Shown one piece after another: positions 36,942-46,546 of a DNA stretch of 64,000 bases. Both the position numbers and the translations under genes were made by a program. Below the pieces are notes generated by a model. That model was not told the origin of the DNA. It worked only from the letters and a program-made list of their open reading frames with translations, and ran no database searches. Source of the DNA: Anabaena cylindrica PCC 7122 (GTDB lineage Bacteria > Cyanobacteriota > Cyanobacteriia > Cyanobacteriales > Nostocaceae); contig NC_019771.1 of assembly GCF_000317695.1 (NCBI RefSeq), forward strand, positions 3,476,001 to 3,540,000, in the 5' to 3' direction. Position 1 is the stretch's first letter; each line of letters starts with the position of its first letter.

Positions 36942-37148
36942 TTAATCTTTCCCATTATCGCTTTTTTCCACTGAATTTCCCAAGGCTGCAACTGAAAGCA
37001 AAAAATTTCTACTGGTTTTTTGGGATTCTTTTTCAGTTGCTTTATAGCGTAGATAATCAACAAAATTGATGAGTTCAGCGAGGGAATCCTCTGGCAATGT
37101 CTTAATTGACTCAATAATTTGCTCTCGGTTTTTGGTTAAAGTATCCAT
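36942..37148 (-). CDS. DUF2281-like antitoxin-type small protein, possibly frameshifted at its end
   Basis: 68 residues: an N-terminal helix typical of DUF2281/VapB-like proteins (QIIESIKTLPEDSLAELINF) followed by VDYLRYKA. After LSVAALGNS the sequence becomes lysine/aspartate-rich and stops, while another frame continues with KINAAISGFPI, so a late frameshift is possible. It lies 35 bp upstream of the DUF433 gene on the same strand. No toxin gene is adjacent. Confidence 0.55.
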   Translation of the reverse strand: MDTLTKNREQIIESIKTLPEDSLAELINFVDYLRYKATEKESQKTSRNFLLSVAALGNSVEKSDNGKD

Positions 37149-37538
37149 GTCTTTATTTAAAGGAATGCTGCTTACTTCAAATACACTATTCTATTCTGGC
37201 TGAAATTGCTGTCTGACGTTTCTCTAGTTTGTGAAATCAGTGTAAGGATTCAGGTCATACCAAAATCGCTACAATCGTTCCCTAACAAAGGTTTACGGGA
37301 ATTAACCACATTTTTTATTCTCAATAAGAATTACGTAACACCTATATTTTCGTTCCTTATTGCGACCAAAGGTATGTTAATAACCCAAATTCAATTTTGA
37401 AACTGGTTCTGTGAATCGGTTTCAAACACCTGAATCTTTACAAATCGGTTTTAGGGGTTGCTTGATTTTGCTTAACTTGCATATAGCAAGTTTTTTTATG
37501 CCACTTAAATTAATAGACTCTAAAAGATTTCAATCACA
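37149..37538. other. Intergenic interval, nothing recognised
   Basis: 390 bp, AT-rich, between two minus-strand genes. A 64-codon frame at 37206-37400 on the plus strand has no supporting feature. No hairpin with a U-run was found. Confidence 0.4.
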
Positions 37539-38027
37539 TTATGAAATTTGGCTAATAATTGTCTCCAAATGTCGCTGAAAACCCTGTAAACCTTCCCTAT
37601 TATTCCAATACTCATTGAATTTTTTCATTCCATTAGTTCGCAAATCATGTACAAGTCCATCAGCAGGAAGAGTTTTGATACCGAAAACATCTTCTTGATG
37701 TGGTAGATTAGACCAATCGAGTAACCGTTCAGGAGGCATCCAAACAGCTTTGACGATGCGATATATGCTCCACTCTCTTTCAGGATTTTCATAAACTACA
37801 TCATCTAACAACTCAACTATGTGAGTGACTCTTGCTGATTGAACCAGTACTATTTGCTCGTACTTAAGAGGTCGTTGAGCATTATCTTCATCGCCTCTTG
37901 TTCGCCAGTGCAAGCGAAAAATTTGAGCTTCTGGGATTGCCATCTCATCACGGTTGTCATAAGCCCATCCTTGCCCGTGTTGCGGTTTCACATTCTTAAG
38001 CCAGTATAATACCATTATATACACCAA
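37539..38027 (-). CDS. Hypothetical protein, unrecognised
   Basis: 162 residues (or 158 if the second ATG is used). The protein is soluble, mixed alpha/beta and rich in Trp and Arg, with phrases such as FRLHWRTRGDEDNAQRPLKY and VWMPPERLLDWSNLPHQEDV. The composition looks like that of a real folded protein rather than random sequence. I know no family for it. It lies next to the decayed vapBC copy, in a patch of small accessory genes. Confidence 0.6.
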   Translation of the reverse strand: MVYIMVLYWLKNVKPQHGQGWAYDNRDEMAIPEAQIFRLHWRTRGDEDNAQRPLKYEQIVLVQSARVTHIVELLDDVVYENPEREWSIYRIVKAVWMPPERLLDWSNLPHQEDVFGIKTLPADGLVHDLRTNGMKKFNEYWNNREGLQGFQRHLETIISQIS

Positions 38028-38109
38028 GTAATCTCTAAATTCAGCATATTTATCATAGTTTCACCCTTCATTATTATCACAAAACTTGCCATCCTAAATA
38101 AGCTGATAA

Positions 38110-38401
38110 AGCCTTGGTAGTTAATACCAGTCGGTGATCGCCAGTCCCGAAACACTAGAAAACTCATTAATATTCTCAGTAAGGAAGAGTTATTTAAAGT
38201 GCTATGGTGCGTTTCCAATATATCTTGTCTCGATTTAGCGCGAATGTCTTCTAAATTAGGAAAGTCATCTTTCCCAGTTCCAGCAAGTGAATAAACTAAT
38301 TCTTCACAAGGAAACTGGTCAATATTGTTGACAGAATCTCATCAGCTTGATTTTGGGAAAGGGTTTTGACAAGTGCGTCAATCTGTTCGGCAATAACCAT
38401 A
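38110..38401 (-). pseudogene. Decayed second copy of the vapBC toxin-antitoxin pair
   Basis: On the minus strand, 38401 downwards reads like the start of the intact VapB (MVIAEQIDALVKTLSQNQAD). It loses frame, then resumes with a recognisable DDFPNLEDIRAKSRQDIL stretch. Directly after that, 38210-38115 matches only the last ~30 codons of the intact vapC (CATAGCACTTTAAATAACT against CATAGCACTTCAAGCAACT, then GAGTTTTC...GTTTCGGGACTGG), with stops and frameshifts. The body of vapC is missing. The intact pair lies 1.2 kb away at 39616-40260. Confidence 0.8.
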
Positions 38402-38459
38402 ATATAGTTCCAACTTGAGTCAGGTAGAGTGTAAAATTTAAAAAAAGGGAAATAATACT

Positions 38460-38897
38460 ATGTTTACCCAAACAGATTATGCTCTTTGGATTGAACAGAC
38501 AGTTAATCTATTGAAAGAAAAAAATTATCATAATGTTGACTGGGAAAACTTGATTGAGGAGATTGAAAGTTTGGGCAGGAGTCAAAAGCGAGAATTGCGA
38601 AACAGGCTCATCACGATGCTAGAGCATTGTCTCAAACTTTGCTATTCAGACTACTTTCAAGATTATCGTGGTTGGACTGAAACAATTAGGCGCAGTCAGC
38701 GGGAATTAAAGGGATTGTTACAAGACTCTCCGAGCTTAAAACAATATTGGCATGAAATCTTTCCAGAATGTTATGTTGAGGCACTAGTAACTCTTAGAGA
38801 AAACCCCGATTATCAATCTTTTCCTTTTCCTGATGATTGTCCTTTTTCTCAAGAAATAGATCAAATTCTGCAAGAAACGTCTTGGCGGGAATATTGA
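38460..38897 (+). CDS. DUF29 family protein
   Basis: 145 residues, a typical DUF29 protein: TDYALWIEQTVNLLKEKNY, then NLIEEIESLGRSQKRELRNR and an all-helical remainder ending in the family's SFPFPDDCPFS motif. DUF29 is abundant in cyanobacteria and has no established function. The next gene begins 21 bp after its stop, so they may form an operon. Confidence 0.88.
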   Translation: MFTQTDYALWIEQTVNLLKEKNYHNVDWENLIEEIESLGRSQKRELRNRLITMLEHCLKLCYSDYFQDYRGWTETIRRSQRELKGLLQDSPSLKQYWHEIFPECYVEALVTLRENPDYQSFPFPDDCPFSQEIDQILQETSWREY

Positions 38898-38917
38898 GTT
38901 TAATACAGGAATCCATC

Positions 38918-39538
38918 ATGCAAGGAATAGCTGTTACTGAAACTATCACCACGATCGCAGAAGCAGAAAAAAGATTTGGCTTGAGTCGCAGTCAAGCTCA
39001 TGATTTTTTTACAGAATGGCATGATCAATTACCTGAGATTAATCCTAATGAGCGCACCAACCTAGAAATTTTATGGAAGCGTTATATTTATCACCGTTCT
39101 GGTGGACATTTATTGGAAAGTACGGTGATGCTATTACTCGTTTCTCCATTACTGACCGTTGCTGGTTTATACGATCCACCTTTTCGCATCAAAGCTGAAG
39201 AATCTGTACAAATAACAGTAGCTGATAGCGAAGAAACTCTACAGGGTCGAATAGATGTGCTGGTATTAAGAGATCGCTTTTGGATAATTGTTTTAGAGTC
39301 CAAAAAAACCATGCTATCAGTTTGGTCAGCATTGCCACAAACACTTGCTTACTTGATGGCTAGTCCAAATGTTGACGTGCCTAATTTTGGAATGCTCACC
39401 AATGGTGACGATATTGTCTTTGTCAAGCTAGAAAATCAACACTACGCCATATCACGAGTATTTGCCCCCCTCTCTACCCAAAGCGAATTAGAGTCTGCGT
39501 GTCAAGTCCTGCGTAAAATTGCAGAAACATTGATTTGA
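38918..39538 (+). CDS. Stand-alone PD-(D/E)XK nuclease-like protein related to the N-terminus of type I restriction HsdR
   Basis: 206 residues from the ATG at 38918, which has AGGA at good spacing; the frame is open further upstream. The core reads QGRIDVLVLRDRFWIIVLESKKTM, the D...ExK arrangement of the PD-(D/E)XK nuclease fold. The flanking helices resemble the HsdR N-terminal domain. No helicase domain or hsdM/hsdS gene is present. Cyanobacteria have many such orphans; the activity is unproven. Confidence 0.7.
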   Translation: MQGIAVTETITTIAEAEKRFGLSRSQAHDFFTEWHDQLPEINPNERTNLEILWKRYIYHRSGGHLLESTVMLLLVSPLLTVAGLYDPPFRIKAEESVQITVADSEETLQGRIDVLVLRDRFWIIVLESKKTMLSVWSALPQTLAYLMASPNVDVPNFGMLTNGDDIVFVKLENQHYAISRVFAPLSTQSELESACQVLRKIAETLI

Positions 39539-39615
39539 ATTCAATTCCCACTGAATGCGATCGCTACGGAGCAAGTATAACCCTCTGGGGAATTTTGAAA
39601 GTTATTGATTGGTAA

Positions 39616-40008
39616 TCAATACCAGTCAACAATTGCCAGTCCCGAAACCTTGGAAAACTCATTGACATTGTGAGTAACCAGAGTTGCTTGAAGTGCTATG
39701 GCTGTCCCGGCAATCAAAACATCTATTTGACCGATGGGAGTTCCTTTTTGCTCCAACTCAGCGCGAATTGTAGCAGCAGTAAGAGCAGCATTTCTATAAA
39801 ACGGAATCACGTTAACTCGGCTCAGAAGTTGCTGAAGTTGTTGAGTGCGTTTTGCAGGTGAAGTGGACTTAGCAATGCCGACTTGTAATTCAAAGAGAAC
39901 AATCGTAGGAATACTAATTTCCTCAGCAGAGACATTGGCAAGGTTTTGAGCAACCTGTCCTTGACCTTTGAAATAGTAAATCAAGGTGTTGGTATCCAAA
40001 ACGTACAT
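39616..40008 (-). CDS. vapC: VapC-family PIN-domain toxin
   Basis: 130 residues. The PIN-domain acidic residues are present: D5 in YVLDTNTLIYYF, the glutamate in VLFELQVGI, and aspartates in IGQIDVLIAG and the C-terminal NVNEFSKV/VDWY region. VapC toxins are Mg-dependent RNases. The start follows the stop of the antitoxin gene without a gap, so the pair is one operon. Confidence 0.92.
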   Translation of the reverse strand: MYVLDTNTLIYYFKGQGQVAQNLANVSAEEISIPTIVLFELQVGIAKSTSPAKRTQQLQQLLSRVNVIPFYRNAALTAATIRAELEQKGTPIGQIDVLIAGTAIALQATLVTHNVNEFSKVSGLAIVDWY

Positions 40009-40260
40009 CTATAGGCTCTCCCGCAAGATGTCTTGTTCTGATTCAGCGCGTATCTCTTCTAAAGTAGGAAAGTCCTCTTTCCAAGTTCCAGCAAGTGAAT
40101 AAACGAGTTCTACCCAAGAAAGCTGGTTTGCAGATTGGTTGACAGTTTGGTTAGCATTGAGATGTTTGGCACGGATCAACTCAGCAAAAGTTAGAATCTC
40201 ATCAGCCTGATCTTGGGGAAGGGTTTTGACGATCGCATAAATCTGTTCAGCAATGGTCAT
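40009..40260 (-). CDS. vapB: VapB-type antitoxin
   Basis: 83 residues, starting MTIAEQIYAIVKTLPQDQAD, the DUF2281/VapB-like N-terminus of cyanobacterial antitoxins. The C-terminal half (SLAGTWKEDFPTLEEIRAE) is the toxin-binding tail. It directly precedes vapC, which it should neutralise and co-repress. Confidence 0.88.
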   Translation of the reverse strand: MTIAEQIYAIVKTLPQDQADEILTFAELIRAKHLNANQTVNQSANQLSWVELVYSLAGTWKEDFPTLEEIRAESEQDILRESL

Positions 40261-40437
40261 AATAGAGTTCTAGGTAAATTGACGGCCATTGAATGAGATC
40301 GGTGAAATTATTCTATTGTAGATGTTCTGATCGAAAAACCGATAGCTCCGCCCCCAGAACTTGTGCTTTAGCTGTCAACGTAGCAAATCACTAATCAGGT
40401 TATGATAGTAGATAGTCTGGTTGCTAATGATGATTGA

Positions 40438-43110
40438 GTGAACTATCCTGTCCCATCTTCAGAAATTGACTTAGGGTCAATATTTCCCTTTGAACTGGAT
40501 CAATTCCAGCTAGATGCGATCGCCTCCTTGAATGCTGGACGCTCCGTAGTCGTCTGTGCGCCCACGGGTTCAGGTAAAACATTAATTGGGGAATACGCCA
40601 TTTATCGCGCCCTAGCGCGGGGGAAACGTGTGTTTTACACCACCCCCCTCAAAGCGTTATCGAATCAAAAATTACGTGACTTTCGAGAAAAATTCGGGTT
40701 TGAACAGGTCGGACTGTTAACAGGTGATGCTTCCATCAACAGGGATGCACCTATTTTGGTCATGACCACCGAAATTTTTCGCAATATGCTCTATGGCACA
40801 CCCATTGGGCAAATCGGTATTTCCTTAGTAGATGTTGAGGCAGTAGTGCTAGATGAGTGCCACTACATGAACGATCGCCAACGAGGTACAGTTTGGGAAG
40901 AATCCATTATCTACTGTCCCCGTGAAGTGCAACTAGTCGCCCTTTCTGCCACAGTTGCCAACAGTGACCAACTTACCGACTGGCTAAATCGTGTTCATGG
41001 CCCTACAGACCTCATTTACTCCGATTTTCGCCCAGTCCCCTTAGAATTTCACTATTGCAATCCCAAAGGGCTGTTTCCCCTACTCAATGACAGCAATACA
41101 AAAATTAACCCCCGCCTCATTAAACGTGGTAAAAAAGGCAAACCAGAAAAGGGACGAGGTGGTAGACCAGAAGCTCCAAGTATCATATATACCCTCAGTC
41201 AACTAGAGCAGCGGGATATGCTGCCAGCTATTTATTTCATCTTCAGCCGTCGGGGATGTGATAAAGCCGTAGCTGAAGTAGGTGATTTATGGCTAGTAAA
41301 TAATGACGAATCCCAAATATTACGACGGCAAATTGACGATTTTCTCAACCGCAACCCTGACGCTGGACGTTCTGGACAAATTGCTCCCCTGTACCGGGGT
41401 GTTGCTGCCCACCATGCCGGAATTTTACCAGCATGGAAAGGGTTAGTCGAAGAACTATTTCAACAGGGATTAATTAAAGTCGTCTTTGCTACCGAAACCC
41501 TCGCAGCGGGAATTAATATGCCCGCCCGGACAACAGTTATTTCCACCCTTTCTAAGCGTACCGATAACGGACACCGCCTGTTGAAAGCTTCCGAATTTCT
41601 GCAAATGTCTGGCCGGGCTGGTCGCCGGGGCATGGATTTACAAGGTTATGTGGTGACAGTACAAACACCCTTTGAAGGGGCAAAAGAAGCAGCCTATTTG
41701 GCTACATCACCAGCAGATCCCCTCGTCAGTCAGTTCACACCTAGCTATGGGATGGTGCTGAATCTACTGCAAACCCACACCTTAGAACGAGCCAGAGAAC
41801 TGATAGAACGCAGTTTTGGACAGTACATGGCGACTTTGCATTTAAGACCTGAGTACGACGAAATTGGGGAAATAGAGGCAGAGTTAGCTAAACTCCAAGC
41901 AGAATTAGCGGACATTGATGAAAATGAATTGGCACTATATGAAAAATTACGGCAACGCCTGAAAGTAGAACGCCATATATTCAAAACCCTGCAAGAACAA
42001 GCACAGGCAGACAGACAAGAACAACTGTCGATGATGTTGGATTTTGCTATATCTGGGACAATGTTGAGTCTTAATGACAAAAACATGACAGCAACTTTAC
42101 CCATAACAGCGATATTAGTGGGGAAAGCAACCAGTCCTGGTCAAACTTCTTATTTCGTTTGTTTAGGGAAAGATAACCGCTGGTATGTGGCCACAACTGC
42201 CGATGTAGTTGATTTATATGCTGAATTACCAAAGGTCGAGGTGTCGCCGGATATCTTACCACCGTCAGAATTGGCTATAAAACGGGGACAGTGTGTTAGT
42301 GGTAGCGAAGAAACATTAGCGATCGCCCAAAGCATACCCGATCCCGGCGAATTTATGTATATGCCTCCAGAAGTAGCTGAACAACTCAGCCGCGTTAACG
42401 CCGTTCAAGCACAATTAGAAAATCACCCCCTACATCAATCAGGCAATGTTGCCACTATCTTTAAACGCAGAGCGCGTTGTGTGGAATTAGAAGCAGAATT
42501 AGAAGAGGTACAAGGGCAAGTAGAACAACAGTCCCAAAGACATTGGGAAGAATTTCTCAATTTAATTCACATCTTGCAGCAGTTTGGCGGGTTAGAGAAC
42601 TTAATACCCACACAATTGGGACAAATGGCAGCCGCTATTCGGGGAGAAAATGAATTATGGTTAGGTTTAGTCATCGCTAGTGGCGAACTAGATAATTTAG
42701 ATCCCCATCATTTAGCTGCTGCTGCTGCGGCTTTAGTCACAGAAACCCCACGCCCAGATAGCAAAGTCCGCTTTGACCTCAGTAATGAAGTCGCAGATGC
42801 TTTAGCAAAATTGCGCGGAATTCGTCGCCAATTATTCCAAATACAACGACGCTATAATGTTGCCCTACCTATTTGGTTAGAGTTTGAATTAATTGCCATT
42901 GTCGAACAATGGGCATTAGGAAAAGAATGGGTAGAACTATGTGCAAACACCACTTTGGATGAAGGTGATGTAGTAAGGCTGTTACGCCGCACATTGGATT
43001 TATTATCCCAAATTCCTCATGTTCCCTATGTACAAGACTCTTTACGGCGCAACGCTCAACGGGCTATGCAGCTAATTGATAGGTTTCCTGTAAATGAAGG
43101 AACGGAATAA
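40438..43110 (+). CDS. Ski2/Mtr4-type DEAD/DEAH-box RNA helicase
   Basis: 890 residues, starting at a GTG. Motif I is VCAPTGSGKT, motif II DECHYMND, motif III LSATVANS; motifs V and VI are in ATETLAAGINMPART and QMSGRAGRRG. The C-terminal ~200 residues are a helical DSHCT domain (ELIAIVEQWALGKEW, GDVVRLLRRTLDLLSQIPHV). This is the architecture of cyanobacterial Ski2-family helicases, which act on RNA. The coiled region ~470-530 matches the stalk of the family. It stands alone as a transcription unit. Confidence 0.92.
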   Translation: MNYPVPSSEIDLGSIFPFELDQFQLDAIASLNAGRSVVVCAPTGSGKTLIGEYAIYRALARGKRVFYTTPLKALSNQKLRDFREKFGFEQVGLLTGDASINRDAPILVMTTEIFRNMLYGTPIGQIGISLVDVEAVVLDECHYMNDRQRGTVWEESIIYCPREVQLVALSATVANSDQLTDWLNRVHGPTDLIYSDFRPVPLEFHYCNPKGLFPLLNDSNTKINPRLIKRGKKGKPEKGRGGRPEAPSIIYTLSQLEQRDMLPAIYFIFSRRGCDKAVAEVGDLWLVNNDESQILRRQIDDFLNRNPDAGRSGQIAPLYRGVAAHHAGILPAWKGLVEELFQQGLIKVVFATETLAAGINMPARTTVISTLSKRTDNGHRLLKASEFLQMSGRAGRRGMDLQGYVVTVQTPFEGAKEAAYLATSPADPLVSQFTPSYGMVLNLLQTHTLERARELIERSFGQYMATLHLRPEYDEIGEIEAELAKLQAELADIDENELALYEKLRQRLKVERHIFKTLQEQAQADRQEQLSMMLDFAISGTMLSLNDKNMTATLPITAILVGKATSPGQTSYFVCLGKDNRWYVATTADVVDLYAELPKVEVSPDILPPSELAIKRGQCVSGSEETLAIAQSIPDPGEFMYMPPEVAEQLSRVNAVQAQLENHPLHQSGNVATIFKRRARCVELEAELEEVQGQVEQQSQRHWEEFLNLIHILQQFGGLENLIPTQLGQMAAAIRGENELWLGLVIASGELDNLDPHHLAAAAAALVTETPRPDSKVRFDLSNEVADALAKLRGIRRQLFQIQRRYNVALPIWLEFELIAIVEQWALGKEWVELCANTTLDEGDVVRLLRRTLDLLSQIPHVPYVQDSLRRNAQRAMQLIDRFPVNEGTE

Positions 43111-43194
43111 TTACAGCAGAATTCAGGAGTACAACTGGCTTGGTGTCTAGGTTTCAATTTTGATTCTGTATCTCATTAATCTGCAATTTGCTGT

Positions 43195-43241
43195 AAGTAG
43201 GTTGGCTGTACACAGTTTGGTTTTATTCTGCCCACCTACTT
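43195..43241. repeat. Hairpin element AAGTAGGTTGGC...GCCCACCTACTT, possible bidirectional terminator
   Basis: The 47-bp element has imperfect inverted ends of ~12 bp and lies between the 3' ends of two convergent genes (helicase and the minus-strand gene at 43292). A relative with longer interior is at 46208-46335. It may terminate transcription from both sides, or simply be a mobile hairpin. Confidence 0.55.
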
Positions 43242-43291
43242 AATAAGTTGTAAAATAAATTGCATAATCTTGGACAAATGAATATATGAAT

Positions 43292-43663
43292 TTATCTATA
43301 CGCTAAAGAAAAAGGTATGAAAGTTTCAAATTCAGTTAACGTATTGGTAAGTTTATATTGCCACTTGCCTGATTTATCTTGTTTCCACAAACAGAAGGGT
43401 TTAGAGAGAATATTTCCATAATTATTCAATTGTTGTAAATACTCTTGGGGTGTAATTTCTACCTTCTTCGCAGCTTTAATAATGATTTTAGCAATTTCAA
43501 ATTTATTTTTATAATCTACATAGTTTAGAATAAAAGTAGTTTCACCAAGACTAACTTCCAAATCTTGATTATATGGAAAAAAATCTTCAGTTAGCCAATA
43601 AGTCAGTCCTTGAATTTCTTGCTTAAGAGTGATTAGGTCAGTGATAGTTGGTTCTACAGACAT
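43292..43663 (-). CDS. Hypothetical protein, unrecognised
   Basis: 123 residues, soluble, mixed alpha/beta. It begins SVEPTITDLITLKQEIQGLT with a helix, then LGETTFILNYVDY and a helix with KAAKKVEITPQEYL. The codon use and a TAGGAG sequence before the ATG suggest a real gene. I know no family. It is monocistronic. Confidence 0.6.
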   Translation of the reverse strand: MSVEPTITDLITLKQEIQGLTYWLTEDFFPYNQDLEVSLGETTFILNYVDYKNKFEIAKIIIKAAKKVEITPQEYLQQLNNYGNILSKPFCLWKQDKSGKWQYKLTNTLTEFETFIPFSLAYR

Positions 43664-44351
43664 AATTTATAACTCCTATTTTTTAGTTTGCACGAAGATT
43701 TTTTTTGTTTTTGGCACTATTTCAGAAAAGTTACATATAATATCTCTATATGAGCATTAAACCATGATTATTAGCTTTACAAAAGCCCCAGAATACTTAA
43801 TGGTGCTGTTGATACTTTTCGTAATTGTGCCACCTTTAGAGCTTTCTTGGTTTTATTGAACTTAGACAATTTTATCTCATAAAATTTAGGATTCAGTATA
43901 TTTTAGGTTAAGGTTAAGTTATGCTCGTCCTTAGTAAATAAAAATTACTTTCACATCTTGTTTGTATTTTTACTTTATTTAATCAACAATGCAGGTTGAA
44001 AAATACAAAATTAATTTTGTACAGGTATTTAAAACCTCATCATTAATTTAACTTTTTCTGGGATATGTTCAACTAAATTATGTCTACTTTGAAACCCATA
44101 GTTTTTTCTTAATCGGGTTTTGTTCCTAAAATCCTATACTGTTGCCTGTACCCTTTTGAAAAACTCCAGTTCTCAACTTGGACGAGGTTTAATTTATGGA
44201 ATTTTTCTAGCTTGTATCATATTACCAGAGATTTAGTGTTAAATTATACAATTTTAAATTTGGACAGTCGTTATACTCATTCCAAAGGTTCTACCTGGGA
44301 ATTGATGAAGTGGCCAAGCCACTTCATTTTTATTGCCAAAAAGTTGATCTT
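43664..44351. other. Gene-free interval, nothing recognised
   Basis: 688 bp, AT-rich. A plus-strand frame at 44212-44526 overlaps the 3' end of the Rieske gene in the opposite direction and lacks any ribosome site, so it is treated as spurious. No RNA gene was recognised. Confidence 0.4.
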
Positions 44352-45476
44352 TCAATCATTGACTAGCTCATCATGCCATTTGTCGCGGGTTTCCCGTTTG
44401 TCTATATCTCGTGTCTCACCATCACGGGATAACTCATCTGAGCGGGGGTATCGCTCTAAATTCCAAGTTCCCCACTTTAGAGGTTTCTGTCTTTCCAGGT
44501 GGTTGATAAATTGCGTGATTGATTGATCAGCCTGGATAGGGGTTTTTAGATTAAACTGAATTGTATCGAAAATTTTGCTGTCATTCTTGATGAAGTACTG
44601 AGCTAAAATTTTTGTCAGCCACAGCAAAAAGCGATTATATATCCTACCAAAAATACTGGGCCTTTTTTTAGTAATAAAAATTGCCTGTCCTTCAGCTTTT
44701 CCACCTTCAATGAGACGCAAAGTAAACATAATGTAAAAATGAAGGAATTCAGGTCCTACTGTTACCATCCCAGTAGAACCGTACCAATAACATAGACTGT
44801 AAGTAACAGGATTTTTATAGAAGGGACGGATCAGTTTAATCAAAAAAGAATCGGGACTATCCTGTGTAGTGTTACTGAAGGTAATAGCATTTTCATTCAG
44901 TTCCTGTTTTTCAAAATTAAATTCTGATAGCATCTTATGGACTGTATTGAAGTGTTGAGCATCAATAGCATTAATCATCACTACATTAGGGTGACATTTT
45001 GTTATAAAACGCGCCCCAAAAGTGCTTTCACAATCATCAATTTCTAACTCTGGAATAAATGGTAAAGGTTGTTGTGGTGTTTCTCCAGTCCACACCCAAA
45101 TCATTCCATATTTTTCGGCGGTAGGCCAAGCTTTTGCCTTAACAGGAAGTGGCTCATCTAAACAGGGAATATGAACACAGAAGCCTTCTGAGTCATATTG
45201 CCAATGATGGAAAAAACATCGTAGTTCATTACCTTCAACTTTACCTTCAGCCAGATGAGCGCCCATGTGTGGACAGTAAGCATCAAATATAACTGCTCGT
45301 CTATCTTGACCACGATAAATAACTAGTTCTCTCCCCAAAATTGTTACAGGTTTTACTTCACCAACCCGTAACTTTCGAGAAGGTATTACCCAATACCATC
45401 CTTCAATAAAACGCTCTGGGTTATTGAAAGTTTTAAATTTCCGGGGGTAGCTCACATTCTCAGTGTTGACATTCAT
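44352..45476 (-). CDS. Rieske non-heme iron oxygenase
   Basis: 374 residues. The Rieske site is CPHMGAHL (C-x-H) plus CFFHHWQYD (C-x2-H), about residues 65-90. The mononuclear iron site is NAIDAQHFNTVHKM (D-x2-H-x4-H) near residue 170. The length and site spacing match KshA/cholesterol-desaturase-like or chlorophyllide-type Rieske oxygenases. The substrate is unknown. The C-terminal ~30 residues are a charged low-complexity tail (SRDGETRDIDKRETRDK) that looks like an extension. No reductase gene is adjacent. It is divergent from merR. Confidence 0.88.
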   Translation of the reverse strand: MNVNTENVSYPRKFKTFNNPERFIEGWYWVIPSRKLRVGEVKPVTILGRELVIYRGQDRRAVIFDAYCPHMGAHLAEGKVEGNELRCFFHHWQYDSEGFCVHIPCLDEPLPVKAKAWPTAEKYGMIWVWTGETPQQPLPFIPELEIDDCESTFGARFITKCHPNVVMINAIDAQHFNTVHKMLSEFNFEKQELNENAITFSNTTQDSPDSFLIKLIRPFYKNPVTYSLCYWYGSTGMVTVGPEFLHFYIMFTLRLIEGGKAEGQAIFITKKRPSIFGRIYNRFLLWLTKILAQYFIKNDSKIFDTIQFNLKTPIQADQSITQFINHLERQKPLKWGTWNLERYPRSDELSRDGETRDIDKRETRDKWHDELVND

Positions 45477-45653
45477 TTTAGGGTTTCACTTGCGGTGAAG
45501 CGGTTAATTTAGAGATATCATGTCAAGCTGATCAAAACAGTTATTTTCAGTACTAGGAGAATCATTGAAGCAAATAATTTTTTAAAGTTTAATCTCCAGG
45601 CAGATTTTTTTATTTATGTAATAATAATAACAATAATAATTTGGAAATCTGTT

Positions 45654-46085
45654 ATGTTAACTCAGGATAAAAAACAACTTTTAATTGGTCAGGTAACAGA
45701 ACTAAGTGGTATTTCAATTCGTACAATTCGCTATTATGAAAGCGTGGGTTTAATTAAACCATCAGGACGTACTGAAGGGGGCTTTCGTCAGTTTTCAGCA
45801 GATGTGCTAACTCGGTTAGCTTTTATTAAAAGAGCGCAACATCTAGGTTTAAGTTTGGAAGAAATTCGAGATATTCTAGAAGTTTATGACCACGGACAAC
45901 CCCCTTGTGTTGAAATTCAAGATAAGTTGCAAGAAAAGCTATTACAAATTGATCATCAGATTGAACAATTGCTAACTTTGCGGTCAGAGATAACTGGGTT
46001 ACTTTCGGGTTGGCAAAGTATGGAAAGCCAACCCCAGGAAACGATTTGTCCTATTATTCAAAATAATTACAGAAATCCAATTTAA
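45654..46085 (+). CDS. MerR-family metal-type regulator
   Basis: 143 residues. The winged-helix DNA-binding domain is at the N-terminus (QVTELSGISIRTIRYYESVG, GGFRQFSADVLTRLAFIKRA), followed by a dimerisation helix. Cysteines C85 (QPPCVEI) and C132 (ETICPII) lie where CueR/ZntR/PbrR-type sensors bind metals. It is transcribed away from the Rieske gene. A MerR-type operator at 50979-51010 precedes the copper operon, which makes that operon a plausible target although it lies 5 kb away. Confidence 0.85.
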   Translation: MLTQDKKQLLIGQVTELSGISIRTIRYYESVGLIKPSGRTEGGFRQFSADVLTRLAFIKRAQHLGLSLEEIRDILEVYDHGQPPCVEIQDKLQEKLLQIDHQIEQLLTLRSEITGLLSGWQSMESQPQETICPIIQNNYRNPI

Positions 46086-46207
46086 ATTTTGAAAAATCTT
46101 AGGATTAGCTTGCATTGAATCATCTTAAAGCAAGATTTTGAGCGTAGTTTTGTTCTTTTATAAAGATGCGCTTTATTCAGTTATATGGGTAGTAAATGCG
46201 AAAATAT

Positions 46208-46335
46208 AAGTAGGTGGGTGGAGAAAAATTAAAATATATTTCATTTTGTGAAATGACTAAAACTCAACCACAATAACGGATCAAAATTAATTTACATATC
46301 GTTACACATTTTGGTTATTTCAAGTCCACCTACTT
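46208..46335. repeat. Mobile-looking hairpin element AAGTAGGTGGGTGGA...TCCACCTACTT
   Basis: 128 bp bounded by inverted repeats of ~11 bp, with no coding frame. It is related at its ends to 43195-43241. It sits in the 638-bp non-coding interval 46086-46722. Confidence 0.6.
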
Positions 46336-46546
46336 ATCATTTCTAACTTTTGACAACTACCCTGAGATAGATAGCAATCCATTGCTAATTATGGAAAAAT
46401 TAAACCGTGGTATCAGAAAATATTCAGATCATCTTTCATTATTTTTGTCAAAGCGTAAGTCCTAATTTATATAAGAAATAGAAATCAAAAGAAATGTGTA
46501 GGCATTTATGAAGTTTTGTAAGTTGTATACCTACCCTTTTTATATC

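Noticed and set aside
37206..37400. 64-codon plus-strand frame in the gap after the antitoxin-like genes
   Set aside because: No motif or start signal; reads like non-coding AT-rich DNA.
41745..42104. 119-codon minus-strand frame inside the helicase
   Set aside because: Antisense to conserved helicase motifs, so it is a shadow.
44212..44526. 104-codon plus-strand frame
   Set aside because: Its second half lies antisense to the well-supported Rieske gene and it begins at a TTG without a ribosome site.
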